Shown here: in pieces, positions 25,538-34,098 of the stretch
Position numbering within the stretch: the first letter of the stretch is position 1
Layout: the number at the start of each line of letters is the position of its first letter
NCBI GenBank assembly: GCA_039812705.1
Contig: JBDIBA010000003.1
Span: 1-64,000 of the forward strand
Direction: 5' to 3'
DNA: 64,000 nucleotides
From: JBDIBA01 sp039812705
GTDB taxonomy: Bacteria; Actinomycetota; Acidimicrobiia; Acidimicrobiales; JBBSGY01
Made by a program: the position numbers and the translations under genes
The notes under the pieces: model-generated
Told to the model about the DNA's origin: nothing
Database searches by the model: none
The model's input: the letters and a program-made list of their open reading frames with translations, nothing else

Positions 25538-26260
25538 CTAGTTGAACATTCCACCTGGATTCTCATTGAGCAGCGGATCAATTGCTTCGTCAACATCAAC
25601 AAACGGGCCATCTTGGGGCAGGGCGTCTGGCTGAATTGCCACAACCACGCCATATTCAACAGTTACCGACGCAACCTGTGTCACAAATTCATTACTCATG
25701 CCCAAAACCGAGCCTGCTTCAAGAACGCCATCCGTTAATGCGTATTTGAGTCCACTTGTGGTGATTCCCGTTGCATCACCACTAACAGCAAGCAGCGATA
25801 CGAAAGAACCCGGTTCGCCGGTGAGTTGACGCTCTCCGCGCACAACGGTCATCACACAGGTTCCACCGATGTAACGCAGTTCCACTCCTGCATACTTCCT
25901 TGACGTCATCAACATGACATTTCCGAGCCAGTGATCAAAGCGACCGCCTGCGCCTCCAATGACGGTGACTACGTCTGGGGTGAGCGCAACTGCCCGGTCC
26001 AACGCCAGCTCCAAGTCGGTCTCGTCCTTCTCGGACGGGAAGCGCTCGATCTTTGCACCGAGGCCCTCTGCTTCATGTATCTCAGCCGGTGACACCGAGT
26101 CCATGTCACCAACAACCAAATCGACACGCACATCGAGTACCAGTGCTTGATGCAACCCAGAGTCCGCGGCGATCGCAAAGTCGTGTCGCGGAACGTCCGC
26201 GGGCATCACTTCGCCAAGCTCTCCACCCGCAAAAACAACAATATGAAGTTTGTCAGTCAT
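25538..26260 (-). CDS. thiN: thiamine pyrophosphokinase
   Basis: This 240-residue protein carries the thiamine pyrophosphokinase motifs: AADSGLHQAL, DLVVGDMDSVSP (metal/ATP-binding Asp residues), FPSEKDETDLELAL, GGAGGRFDHWLGNV and the C-terminal TSGLKYALTDGVLEAGSVLGMSNEF. The enzyme converts thiamine plus ATP to thiamine diphosphate and AMP. The start overlaps the upstream HAD gene stop by 4 bp, so both are read from one mRNA that begins with a TPP riboswitch. This is end-product feedback on thiamine salvage. Confidence 0.93.
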   Translation of the reverse strand: MTDKLHIVVFAGGELGEVMPADVPRHDFAIAADSGLHQALVLDVRVDLVVGDMDSVSPAEIHEAEGLGAKIERFPSEKDETDLELALDRAVALTPDVVTVIGGAGGRFDHWLGNVMLMTSRKYAGVELRYIGGTCVMTVVRGERQLTGEPGSFVSLLAVSGDATGITTSGLKYALTDGVLEAGSVLGMSNEFVTQVASVTVEYGVVVAIQPDALPQDGPFVDVDEAIDPLLNENPGGMFN

Positions 26261-26958
26261 AACCCGCTCAATACTGGCGCGATTTGACGGGTAGATCGAA
26301 CAGATACTTGGTGAAGTTTGTCCAACGTCACCTCACTCATCGAGGAAAACATCGCAACCGCGTTGTCGACAAAACCCGGATCTGTTTGCGATGGAATCAA
26401 GACTGCTGGAATGCGCGCGTGCTTGAGCGCTTGCACGCCTCGGCGCGAATCTTCAATTCCGAGTGCTTCATGTGGATCAACCCCAACTGATTGCAAGGCA
26501 AGGTGATGAATGTCGGGTTTTGGTTTTCCGTTTCCGCGTCCAACGTCATCAATCGTCAGCACGTGATCAAACATGGATCGATGGTGTGGCATTAATACAT
26601 CGCTCACCCAAGCCCGCGAGCCATTTGTGGCGATCGCCAGTTGCAATCCTTCCTCTTTGCATTCATTGAGCAAGTCATGAACGCCGGGCATCAAGCCCCG
26701 CTCTCGAATGTCAGCCATCACCTCGCTACGAACTCGCTCAACTAGAACGCGGTCCAAGAAAACTTGATGGTTGTCATGCAAGTGTTGCGCCGGATGCCGG
26801 TCATTGGTCATCAGATGGCGCCAGGTGTCATAACCAAGCTCAAAGCCATGCGTTGAATAGATTTCTCGCCACGCGTAGAACCACGGGGTTTCCGTCTCGA
26901 CGCAGGTGTTGTCCAAGTCAAAGATCGCGACCTTCAGCCGCGACTTGTCGCTTTGCAT
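26257..26958 (-). CDS. HAD-superfamily hydrolase under TPP riboswitch
   Basis: This 233-residue HAD protein has motif I IFDLDNTCVET, motif II IATNGSR, and motifs III/IV in KPKPDIHHLA and GIEDSRRGV. The cap domain lies between motif I and II, as in phosphoglycolate-phosphatase-like (subfamily IA) members. It is the first gene after a TPP riboswitch and is coupled to thiN. That context suggests a phosphatase acting on thiamine monophosphate or a thiamine-related phosphate, supplying thiamine to ThiN. The fold and the riboswitch are seen directly; the substrate is inference. Confidence 0.85.
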   Translation of the reverse strand: MQSDKSRLKVAIFDLDNTCVETETPWFYAWREIYSTHGFELGYDTWRHLMTNDRHPAQHLHDNHQVFLDRVLVERVRSEVMADIRERGLMPGVHDLLNECKEEGLQLAIATNGSRAWVSDVLMPHHRSMFDHVLTIDDVGRGNGKPKPDIHHLALQSVGVDPHEALGIEDSRRGVQALKHARIPAVLIPSQTDPGFVDNAVAMFSSMSEVTLDKLHQVSVRSTRQIAPVLSGL

Positions 26959-26959
26959 T

Positions 26960-27046
26960 CTTCCTCCGCTGGCATTACCCAGATCAGGTAGCGGGTCGAC
27001 GGTTTAGAACCGTCCTCTCAGCCTGATGAATCAAGCTCCCCGGTTG
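26960..27046 (-). promoter_or_regulatory. TPP riboswitch (thi-box)
   Basis: Read on the minus strand the conserved thi-box elements occur in order: CGGGGAGC, a P2/P3 stem, GGCTGAGA, a variable hairpin (GACGGTT CTA AACCGTC), ACCC, then CTACCTGATCTGGGTAATG and CCAGCGGAGGAA. The aptamer ends 2-4 bases before the HAD start codon, and GGAGGA at its 3' end is itself the Shine-Dalgarno sequence, so TPP binding would hide the ribosome site directly. Confidence 0.96.
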
Positions 27047-27081
27047 TCTTGTATGACTTGTGAAGTTAGTCCGCTCGCGGT

Positions 27082-28113
27082 CTAGCCGTGCGAGGAAGTG
27101 TGACCCTCGAACACCGCTGCACGAACACCACATGTCGAAAGGTCTTTAAGAAACGCTGCCGTATCGTCGACCAAGACGCCGAGTGATCCAGCACCCGAAC
27201 GCGCATATGCCACGCGTACGGCCCAGATTCCGGCGACGGCTGCAACTGTTCCAGCCGCAACCGCTGGACGATCAAGCGCGCCATACACACGAGTTTCTGC
27301 GCGGCCTTCGTGAGTTCCTCGCAGTTCGACACGAACAGCACCGAGCAAGCCTTCTGGATGAGGTTTGCGCAACATTGGCAGCCACTTCGTCGAACGGTCT
27401 CGTCGTGTTGCAGCAAGCCGAGCTGTAATGCGAGAGGCCTGTGGGAAAGCGTCGTGCAGCAACAAGGGTTCAGGCAAAGAGGCTTGGTAACAGTCGAGTC
27501 CGCCAACGGGGTCGGGAAACCAAAACAATTCGCGACCCGAACCACCTCGCGCGGTTACCCATTCCCCATCGACGCGATTCAGTGCATCGTTTCGCAAGCT
27601 GCGGTGGTGTTGGCGCGCGCAACTTGGACCACCCGTACCCATTCGTGCCACATGAACCTCGTCAACGCGGTCCATCTTGCGAACACCATGCTTTGCAAGA
27701 ACGCAAGAAAAGCCGGGGGAAAACGCTGCCCCGACAATCATTGACTTGTTCATTTCATGTGCAATCGAGTCAAGCGCAATCAGGTCTTCAACAACGTCAA
27801 CGTCGTCTGAAGTCGAAACAACATGGGCGCCACTACGTAGTGCGGCTTCGGCGAATGCCTCATGGTCGTCTTCTGCACTCAGAATCACAAGATCACAGCC
27901 GTCAACTACATCGAAAAAGTTCGCCAACCGGGTCTCAGTGCGTTGACCGGGGATCTTCACAACGCGAGCAGGTGAGCCGTACGACAAAACGGCGTTGTCA
28001 GCCACGGTCTGATCGGTTTCAACAATGATCAGATCCTCAACTGCAGCATTGGAAAGCAATTGACGCCCTGCTCGTGCACCCGTAGCGCCGGCTCCGTAGA
28101 GAAGTACCTTCAT
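27082..28113 (-). CDS. saccharopine dehydrogenase-like NAD(P)-binding protein
   Basis: The ATG at 28113 gives 343 residues beginning MKVLLYGAGATGARAG, a Rossmann GxGxxG motif at the extreme N-terminus; an upstream in-frame start at 28146 would only add a basic stretch. A second half with AAFSPGFSCVLAKHG and a GxxG-rich catalytic-type domain resembles saccharopine dehydrogenase-like proteins. The C-terminus has a hydrophobic Ala/Val-rich helix. Its ATG overlaps the TGA of a 48-codon upstream ORF by one base. The family includes membrane-associated enoyl reductases and amino acid dehydrogenases; the reaction here is unknown. Confidence 0.7.
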   Translation of the reverse strand: MKVLLYGAGATGARAGRQLLSNAAVEDLIIVETDQTVADNAVLSYGSPARVVKIPGQRTETRLANFFDVVDGCDLVILSAEDDHEAFAEAALRSGAHVVSTSDDVDVVEDLIALDSIAHEMNKSMIVGAAFSPGFSCVLAKHGVRKMDRVDEVHVARMGTGGPSCARQHHRSLRNDALNRVDGEWVTARGGSGRELFWFPDPVGGLDCYQASLPEPLLLHDAFPQASRITARLAATRRDRSTKWLPMLRKPHPEGLLGAVRVELRGTHEGRAETRVYGALDRPAVAAGTVAAVAGIWAVRVAYARSGAGSLGVLVDDTAAFLKDLSTCGVRAAVFEGHTSSHG

Positions 28114-28259
28114 CAGTCGAAATCGGGCCCGGAAAGCTCGCGCCAACCGCCGTCACTCGTAGGCACTTCAGACTCGGAGTTCACACGTAGGTAGGCGGCC
28201 ACCACACTTGCAATTCCCAAGGCCACAACTGTGCGGCGAATTGCGGAGATCATTGACAT
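28113..28259 (-). CDS. 48-residue single-pass membrane microprotein
   Basis: A 48-codon ORF starts at ATG 28259 (a second in-frame ATG is at 28253) and ends with TGA that overlaps the ATG of the downstream dehydrogenase-like gene (TGATG). The product has a basic start (AIRRT), one hydrophobic stretch VVALGIASVVAAYL at residues ~11-24 and an acidic tail ending SGPDFD. It would be translationally coupled to the downstream gene. I do not recognise a family. The close coupling and plausible membrane topology support a real gene; proof would need conservation. Confidence 0.5.
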   Translation of the reverse strand: MSMISAIRRTVVALGIASVVAAYLRVNSESEVPTSDGGWRELSGPDFD

Positions 28260-28394
28260 GACTACAAACTACGCCCAGTCGAACTCGACGTATTCGTTTT
28301 CACAACGTGCGGCTTCGAGGACCAGACCGCGGTTGAGCAAGCTCTATTCAATCTGCGCTTCGCTAGCGGCCGTAGCGCTCTACGTTTGCGGCCC

Positions 28395-28637
28395 ATGGGC
28401 AATACGAACCAAGAGCTACTGACTGCTGAAGAACATGATCTCGTTGATGATGCAGGTCGTCTGTACACAAGAATTACTGAATCCTTTGGTGATGGAAAAC
28501 ACAAAGAAATCGACCTGATCGAGATTCGATTGCACATCCATGCCATTCAGCACGCAATCATGGCCAACGCGGCAGCAAGGGCATATCCAGACCGATACCG
28601 TCTTCGTGGTCAGGCCGGAGCATACGAGGCGAAGTAG
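28395..28637 (+). CDS. small hypothetical helical protein
   Basis: The ATG at 28395 gives an 80-residue protein (a TTG at 28386 would add three residues). It looks helical and charged: ELLTAEEHDLVDDAGRLYTRITE, then KHKEIDLIEIRLHIHAIQHAIMANAAARAYPDRYR. Two amphipathic helices would be expected. There is no signal peptide or known domain. It diverges from the microprotein gene and precedes tRNA-Ile. The balanced composition and helix periodicity favour a real gene, but no family is recognised. Confidence 0.55.
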   Translation: MGNTNQELLTAEEHDLVDDAGRLYTRITESFGDGKHKEIDLIEIRLHIHAIQHAIMANAAARAYPDRYRLRGQAGAYEAK

Positions 28638-28738
28638 TTCTGGAGTCTGCTGTGCTCAACAATGACCGCCCGTTGGGCCGAGCTGGGCAACAAGAGCTCG
28701 GCGACCTGCACGCGGCGAACACGCCGACAACGAGTGGG

Positions 28739-28812
28739 TGGGGCTAGGAAGAATCGAACTTCCGACCTCAGCATTATCAGTGCTGCGCTCTAACCGACTG
28801 AGCTATAGCCCC
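28739..28812 (-). tRNA. tRNA-Ile (anticodon GAT)
   Basis: On the minus strand GGGGCTA pairs with TAGCCCC, the D arm contains AGCTCAGTCGGTTAGAGC, the anticodon stem CAGCA/TGCTG encloses CTGATAA with anticodon GAT, and the T arm has GTTCGATTC. Discriminator A, CCA not encoded. It lies downstream of gyrA, as in many Actinobacteria. Confidence 0.98.
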
Positions 28813-28864
28813 AAGGACCGCCCGATGGTAACCGAACCTTGGAGGGTGCGCGACGCGACTTTCA

Positions 28865-29203
28865 TCAACTTTGCGGAACTTCGAGATGTTCGAGTCTGTT
28901 TCGCGCAGCGCGGGCGGATACGACGTGGCGACCAATGGAGGCCTGGACTGTTACGTCGAAGGAGCCATCGGAACGGATCTCAACCAAGTTTGCCCCGTTT
29001 GCGGCGGCAGCCTGCCTCGCTGCCGCTTCTCCCCCGCTTACGCCAGCCAACGCAGCCGCGTCGGCCGCAATCTGGGCGCGCGCCCTGCCGGACAAGTCGT
29101 TTGTCAACAGCGCCAAGCCCCAAAATGAGCCGACAAGCAACAACATGATCAGGCCGGTAATGGGCAGGATTGACCCAGATTCGGACCTCGCAAAAACGGA
29201 CAT
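28865..29203 (-). CDS. TadE/TadG-like pilus-associated membrane protein (orphan)
   Basis: The ATG at 29203 gives 112 residues (GTG at 29212 would add three). The N-terminus SESGSILPITG leads into a hydrophobic segment LIMLLLVGSFWGLALL, and then ARAQIAADAAALAGVSGGEAAARQAAAANGA, the Ala-rich 'ADAAALAG' pattern typical of TadE/TadG-like proteins of Flp-type secretion systems. The rest is a short soluble domain. No other Tad genes are in the window, so it is an orphan or works with a distant locus. It sits between gyrA and tRNA-Ile. Confidence 0.75.
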   Translation of the reverse strand: MSVFARSESGSILPITGLIMLLLVGSFWGLALLTNDLSGRARAQIAADAAALAGVSGGEAAARQAAAANGANLVEIRSDGSFDVTVQASIGRHVVSARAARNRLEHLEVPQS

Positions 29204-29282
29204 TGAAAGCACCCTTCTTGTGCAAATAAAGGCCGTTTCCAGCGAGACCGTTTTAGTAGTCGGTGGCTACTGACTCAGAGAA

Positions 29283-31742
29283 TCAAGAACTCACAATATC
29301 TGGCACTTCGACAGTGACAATCGGAGCAACAGAAGCAACCACCTGGCCATCATCAAGGTTCATGACCCTGACGCCGGTGGCGTCTCGGCCCTGAGTCGAG
29401 ATGTTGCCGGCCTGTTGGCGCATGGTGACTCCGCCCGAGGATGCAAGCACAATCTCGTCGTCATCACCAACCATGAAGGCTGCAACCACGTTGCCTCGCT
29501 TCGCAGTGATCTTCATTCCGCGAACGCCTTGTCCACCGCGGGTCTGCGGGTTGAACTTATCCAACTTGGTGCGCTTGCCGAAACCGGAGTTCGTCACGAT
29601 CAAGATGGTCGCGTCGTCCCTTGCGACATCGCAGCTGACAACTTCGTCCTCGGCGTCTCGCAGCTTCATGCCGCGAACGCCTGCAGCGTCTCGACCCATT
29701 GAACGAACGTCAGACTCGTGGAAACGGATGGTCATTCCAGACTTGGCAACCATGAACACATGGTCGTTTCCGTGTGTCTGAATGACTCGCACCAGTTCGT
29801 CGTCGCTCTTTAGGCTGATTGCGATGAAGCCGTCGCGACGCGACTTGTCGTACTCAGAGAACGTCGTCTTTTTGACTTGGCCCTTCTTTGTCGCAAAGAA
29901 CAAGAACTTGTCGTCTGGGTATTCACGAGTATCGACCACAGCCTGAATGAACTCATTTGGCCCAAGAGGAAGCAGGTTCACAATGGCGGTTCCGCGTGCG
30001 GTGCGGTCTTTCACTGGAATCTCGTGCGCCTTCAACCTGTAAACGCGTCCGCGATTCGAGAAGAACAGCAAGTACGCGTGGGCTGTTGTGTAAGAGATGT
30101 GACTAATGAGGTCTTCTTCTTTGAGCTTTGCACCCTGAATGCCTCGACCACCACGACCCTGGGTCTTGAAAGTGTCAGCCGGCATTGCCTTGATGTAGCC
30201 AGCCTTGGACATGGTAATCACAAGAGGCTCGTCGTCAATCAGGTCTTCAACGCCGATGTCGCCTGGATCAAAAATGATCTGCGCCTTGCGCGGAGTTGCA
30301 AACTTCGTGCGGATCTCTCCGATTTCGGTCTTGATGACCTCACGCAAGACGCCTTCGTTACCAAGAATCTCTTCGAGTCCGGCAATCTTCTTGCGAAGTT
30401 CTTCCATTTCTTCTTCAAGGTTGGTTCGACCAAGACGAGTCAACTGACGCAGGGTCATTTGAAGAATGTGGTCTGCTTGAACCTCGGTGAACTCAAACGG
30501 CTTAGCCATCAACTTGGTGCGAGCCTCGCTTGGGTCGGCTGACCCACGAATGGTCTCGATGATGGCGTCGAGCATGTCGATTGCGCGAAGCAAGCCTTCG
30601 ACAATGTGTGCGCGCTCTTGCGCCTTGCGCAAGCGGAACTCTGAACGACGAGTGATGACTTCGATTTGGTGCTTTACATAAGCGTCAAGTGCGTCGCGCA
30701 GGTTGAGCGTGCGCGGAATGCCGTGATCGAGCGCGACCATGTTGATACCAAAGCTGGTTTGCAACGGTGTGTGCTTGTACAAGTTGTTGAGAACAACATT
30801 TGCATTTGCATCGCGCTTAAGGGTGATGACCATCTTGGTTTGCGAACCTGCCGAAAGGTCTTCAAGTTCGCGAATGCCTTCGATGTCACGGTTGTCGACA
30901 AGCTCTTTGATCTTGATTGCAATCTGACCAACCGAGGTTTGGTAAGGCAACTGCGTAACGACGATCTGCGTGCCGCGTTTTCCTTCGACGATCTCTGCAA
31001 CCGCACGCTGACGAACCGAGCCACGACCCGTTCGATAGGCGTCCATGATTCCCTGACGGCCCAGAATCTGCGCTCCAGTTGGAAAGTCTGGTCCTTGCAC
31101 GAACTTCATAAGGTCATCGCAAGTTGCGTCTGGGTTGTCGATCATGTGAACAGTCGCGTCAATGACTTCGCCCAAGTTGTGCGGCGGAATGTTCGACGCC
31201 ATACCAACGGCAATGCCTTGTCCACCGTTTACCAACAGATTGGGGAAACGAGATGGCAGAACAATTGGTTGTTTGCGGTCACCCGAGTAGTTATCGACTT
31301 CATCAACAGTCTCTTCGTTGATGTCGCGAAGCATTTCGTTCGCCAACAATGCAAGGCGGCACTCGGTGTATCGCGCTGCAGCTGGAGGGTCGTCAGGAGA
31401 ACCAAAGTTTCCGTGCTTGTCAATCAGTACGTGACGCAGGGAAAAGTCTTGACCCATGCGTACCAAAGCCTCGTAAATGGAGCTGTCGCCGTGCGGGTGA
31501 TAGTTACCCATCACTTCACCAGTGACCTTCGCGCACTTCACGTATGGGCGGTCGCTGCGGACACCCATCTCGAACATGCCCCACAAAATGCGGCGGTGTA
31601 CGGGCTTCAAGCCATCGCGTGCATCTGGGATGGCTCGCGACGTGATGACAGACATTGCATAGTCAATGAAGCTGCGCTCCATCTCGTCTTGCAGTTGGAC
31701 AGGTTCGATTCCTGCAAGCGGTTCCTGTGGGGTGTCTGACAT
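29283..31742 (-). CDS. gyrA: DNA gyrase subunit A
   Basis: This 819-residue subunit forms the DNA-breakage part of gyrase. The active-site Tyr lies in AAARYTECRL, and the quinolone-determining region reads HPHGDSSIYEALVRM, with Ser at the E. coli Ser83 position and Glu at the Asp87 position. The C-terminal half carries beta-pinwheel repeats, and the gyrase box is recognisable as QGRGGRGIQG. Its ATG overlaps the gyrB stop by one base (TGATG). It forms A2B2 with GyrB and introduces negative supercoils; the position next to the origin is standard for Actinobacteria. Confidence 0.98.
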   Translation of the reverse strand: MSDTPQEPLAGIEPVQLQDEMERSFIDYAMSVITSRAIPDARDGLKPVHRRILWGMFEMGVRSDRPYVKCAKVTGEVMGNYHPHGDSSIYEALVRMGQDFSLRHVLIDKHGNFGSPDDPPAAARYTECRLALLANEMLRDINEETVDEVDNYSGDRKQPIVLPSRFPNLLVNGGQGIAVGMASNIPPHNLGEVIDATVHMIDNPDATCDDLMKFVQGPDFPTGAQILGRQGIMDAYRTGRGSVRQRAVAEIVEGKRGTQIVVTQLPYQTSVGQIAIKIKELVDNRDIEGIRELEDLSAGSQTKMVITLKRDANANVVLNNLYKHTPLQTSFGINMVALDHGIPRTLNLRDALDAYVKHQIEVITRRSEFRLRKAQERAHIVEGLLRAIDMLDAIIETIRGSADPSEARTKLMAKPFEFTEVQADHILQMTLRQLTRLGRTNLEEEMEELRKKIAGLEEILGNEGVLREVIKTEIGEIRTKFATPRKAQIIFDPGDIGVEDLIDDEPLVITMSKAGYIKAMPADTFKTQGRGGRGIQGAKLKEEDLISHISYTTAHAYLLFFSNRGRVYRLKAHEIPVKDRTARGTAIVNLLPLGPNEFIQAVVDTREYPDDKFLFFATKKGQVKKTTFSEYDKSRRDGFIAISLKSDDELVRVIQTHGNDHVFMVAKSGMTIRFHESDVRSMGRDAAGVRGMKLRDAEDEVVSCDVARDDATILIVTNSGFGKRTKLDKFNPQTRGGQGVRGMKITAKRGNVVAAFMVGDDDEIVLASSGGVTMRQQAGNISTQGRDATGVRVMNLDDGQVVASVAPIVTVEVPDIVSS

Positions 31743-33667
31743 CAGGCGTCAACCTCTGCGTATGTTGCGTTTCGTTGAATGAAAGTGCGGCGCTGCTCGA
31801 CGTCTTCACCCATCAAGATGCTCATGATTTCATCGGCGATAGCGGCTTCTTCACTGGTTACCTGCAAAAGCGTGCGCTTGGTGGCGTCCATGGTGGTCTC
31901 ACCAAGTTCATGGAAGTCCATTTCACCCAAACCCTTTAGGCGTTGGAACTCTGCTTTGTGTCGCGGGTTGTCCTTGAGGAACTGGTTCTTCTCGGCATCG
32001 TCTTTCAAGTACTTCTTTTCTTTACCAATCACCGTTGAATACAGCGGCGGTTGACATATGAACACGTGTCCCTGATCAACAAGTGGGCGCATCTGCCTGT
32101 AGAACAGCGTCAGCAAGAGGGTCCTGATGTGAGCACCGTCGACATCTGCGTCGGCCATGATGCAAACCTTGTTGTAGCGAATCTTTGTGACATCAAACTC
32201 GTCACCAATTCCGGCACCAATTGCAGCAATAAGTGCCTGAATTTCTTGGTTCTTCAACATCTTGTCGATGCGTGCACGCTCGACGTTAAGGATCTTTCCG
32301 CGGATTGGCAGGATTGCCTGGTTCTGCGGGTTTCTTGCTTGAACGGCGGAACCACCAGCGGAGTCACCTTCAACAATGAAGAGCTCGCTTTGACGAGCGT
32401 CGCGTGAAGCACAGTCGCGAAGCTTGCCAGGAAGACCCGCGCCTTCAAGCGCGGACTTGCGACGCGTCAGATCACGCGCTTGTCGTGCCGCAACGCGCGC
32501 ACGCGCTGCTTGCGAAGCCTTGCTGAAGATTGCCTTGCCCTCACTTGGGTGCTCTTCTAGCCATTCGGTTAGTTGATCGTTGGTGATGCGCTCGGTCAAA
32601 GAACGCATTGCAACGGTTCCAAGTTTGGTTTTCGTCTGACCTTCAAACTGAGGCTCGGGAAGCTTGACTGCAATGATCGCCGTCAATCCTTCGCGAATGT
32701 CTTCACCAAGAAGGTTGTCGTCTTTCTCTTTCAAAAGACCACGATTGCGGGCGTATTTGTTGACAACGTTCGTCAAAGCCTTACGAAAACCCTCTTCGTG
32801 CATTCCACCTTCTGGGGTGCTGATGCCGTTTACGTAAGAATGAATGCCTTCGTTGTAACCAGTGTTCCACTGCATGGCGACTTCAACTTGACGGACCTCT
32901 TCTTGACCCTCGTAGTACGCAACGCGCTTAAACAGTGACTCTTTTGACTTGTTCAGGTGGGTAACAAAGTCGCGGATGCCGCCGCTGTACTTGTACGTGA
33001 TTTCTTCTTTGGTTTCTTCACGCTCGTCTTTGAAGTCGATCTGCAAACCGGCATTAAGAAATGCGTACATCTGCAAGCGATCAGTAACCGTTTGCGAACG
33101 AAAGACAACTTCTTCGAAGATTTCAGGGTCTGGCCAAAAAGCAATGGTCGTTCCGGTGCGGTTGCGAGGAGCTTTGCCCTTTTCTTGAAGCTTCGTCTTT
33201 GGCTTGCCACCGTTTTCAAACGACATTTCGTAGTGTTTGCCTTCGCGGTCGATTGCCAACTCGACACGATGAGACAAGGCGTTAACAACCGAAACGCCAA
33301 CGCCGTGAAGACCACCGGAAACCTTGTAGCCGCCGTCTTCTTGTCCGAACTTTCCACCGGCGTGAAGAACCGTCATGACAACCTCGGCAGCAGACTTGCC
33401 AGTCTTTTTCATGACATCGGTTGGAATGCCTCGACCGTTGTCGACCACTCGACAACCACCATCAGCCGTCAAAGTCACTGTGATCTGGTCGCAGAAACCT
33501 GCCATTGCCTCGTCGACGGAGTTGTCGACGACTTCCCAAATCATATGGTGCAAACCGGTTGGGCCCGTGGAGCCGATGTACATACCGGGACGTTTGCGAA
33601 CCGCCTCTAGCCCTTCGAGGACCTGAATGTCATCTGCACCGTAATTGGACTTTGCTTTAGGGCTCAT
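31742..33667 (-). CDS. gyrB: DNA gyrase subunit B
   Basis: This 641-residue ATPase subunit shows the GHKL motifs (EVVDNSVDEAMAGFCD, DNGRGIPTDV, GGLHGVGVSVVNALS) in the N-terminal domain, and the TOPRIM motifs EGDSAGGSA, PIRGKILNVE and DADVDGAH that hold catalytic Mg2+. The C-terminal tail ends with the GyrA-binding block FHELGETTMDATKRTLLQV. The length is close to that of short actinobacterial GyrB proteins without the large enterobacterial insertion. It is followed without a gap by gyrA. Confidence 0.98.
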   Translation of the reverse strand: MSPKAKSNYGADDIQVLEGLEAVRKRPGMYIGSTGPTGLHHMIWEVVDNSVDEAMAGFCDQITVTLTADGGCRVVDNGRGIPTDVMKKTGKSAAEVVMTVLHAGGKFGQEDGGYKVSGGLHGVGVSVVNALSHRVELAIDREGKHYEMSFENGGKPKTKLQEKGKAPRNRTGTTIAFWPDPEIFEEVVFRSQTVTDRLQMYAFLNAGLQIDFKDEREETKEEITYKYSGGIRDFVTHLNKSKESLFKRVAYYEGQEEVRQVEVAMQWNTGYNEGIHSYVNGISTPEGGMHEEGFRKALTNVVNKYARNRGLLKEKDDNLLGEDIREGLTAIIAVKLPEPQFEGQTKTKLGTVAMRSLTERITNDQLTEWLEEHPSEGKAIFSKASQAARARVAARQARDLTRRKSALEGAGLPGKLRDCASRDARQSELFIVEGDSAGGSAVQARNPQNQAILPIRGKILNVERARIDKMLKNQEIQALIAAIGAGIGDEFDVTKIRYNKVCIMADADVDGAHIRTLLLTLFYRQMRPLVDQGHVFICQPPLYSTVIGKEKKYLKDDAEKNQFLKDNPRHKAEFQRLKGLGEMDFHELGETTMDATKRTLLQVTSEEAAIADEIMSILMGEDVEQRRTFIQRNATYAEVDA

Positions 33668-33771
33668 TCAACACCTGCCACAAACGTGGCCCTTTCGCGG
33701 ATTTCAAAGGCTCCAATGAGCCTGATAGAGGTCGCCCACGTTACCCTCACCCGTGAGACAACCGTGGACAT

Positions 33772-34098
33772 CTAGGCGTCTTTAGCTGCCCGAATTGAGG
33801 TTATTTCGAGGCTCGGAATCTCTCGATTGATTGCTTCAATCATTTTTGGCGCAATCCATTTCAGAGTCGCGCGCCAGCTGTGCTCCTCGATTGTCACAAA
33901 CAGAACGTTGTTCTCGATTCTGGCTGGTTCGATGTGACCTTCCAGTTCCGAACCAACAATCGACGACCACTGTTGGCAAAGCTGATCAAAGACCGTCAGA
34001 TCCCCCACCCCAAGCCTCTTGGCGATCTGACTTATGGCTGAACCAACACGCACGGTGTCCGTTTCAACCGACGGTGCTCGATATGGCACCCAGTTCAT
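33772..34098 (-). CDS. dciA: DUF721 / DciA replicative helicase loader
   Basis: This 108-residue protein belongs to the DUF721 family. The motif order VGSAISQIAKRLGVGDLTVFDQLCQQWSSIVGSELEGH, then PARIENNVLFVTIEEHSWRATLKWIAPKMIEAIN is the conserved core. DciA is the ancestral loader that recruits DnaB helicase at the origin in bacteria lacking DnaC/DnaI. The start overlaps the recF stop by 4 bp. dnaB itself lies at the right end of this window. In Actinobacteria the gene typically sits between recF and gyrB, as here. Confidence 0.9.
   Translation of the reverse strand: MNWVPYRAPSVETDTVRVGSAISQIAKRLGVGDLTVFDQLCQQWSSIVGSELEGHIEPARIENNVLFVTIEEHSWRATLKWIAPKMIEAINREIPSLEITSIRAAKDA

Noticed and set aside
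30666..31739. Long plus-strand ORF (357 codons) inside gyrA
   Set aside because: It is the mirror of gyrA coding sequence, with no gene-like composition; gyrA is unambiguous.
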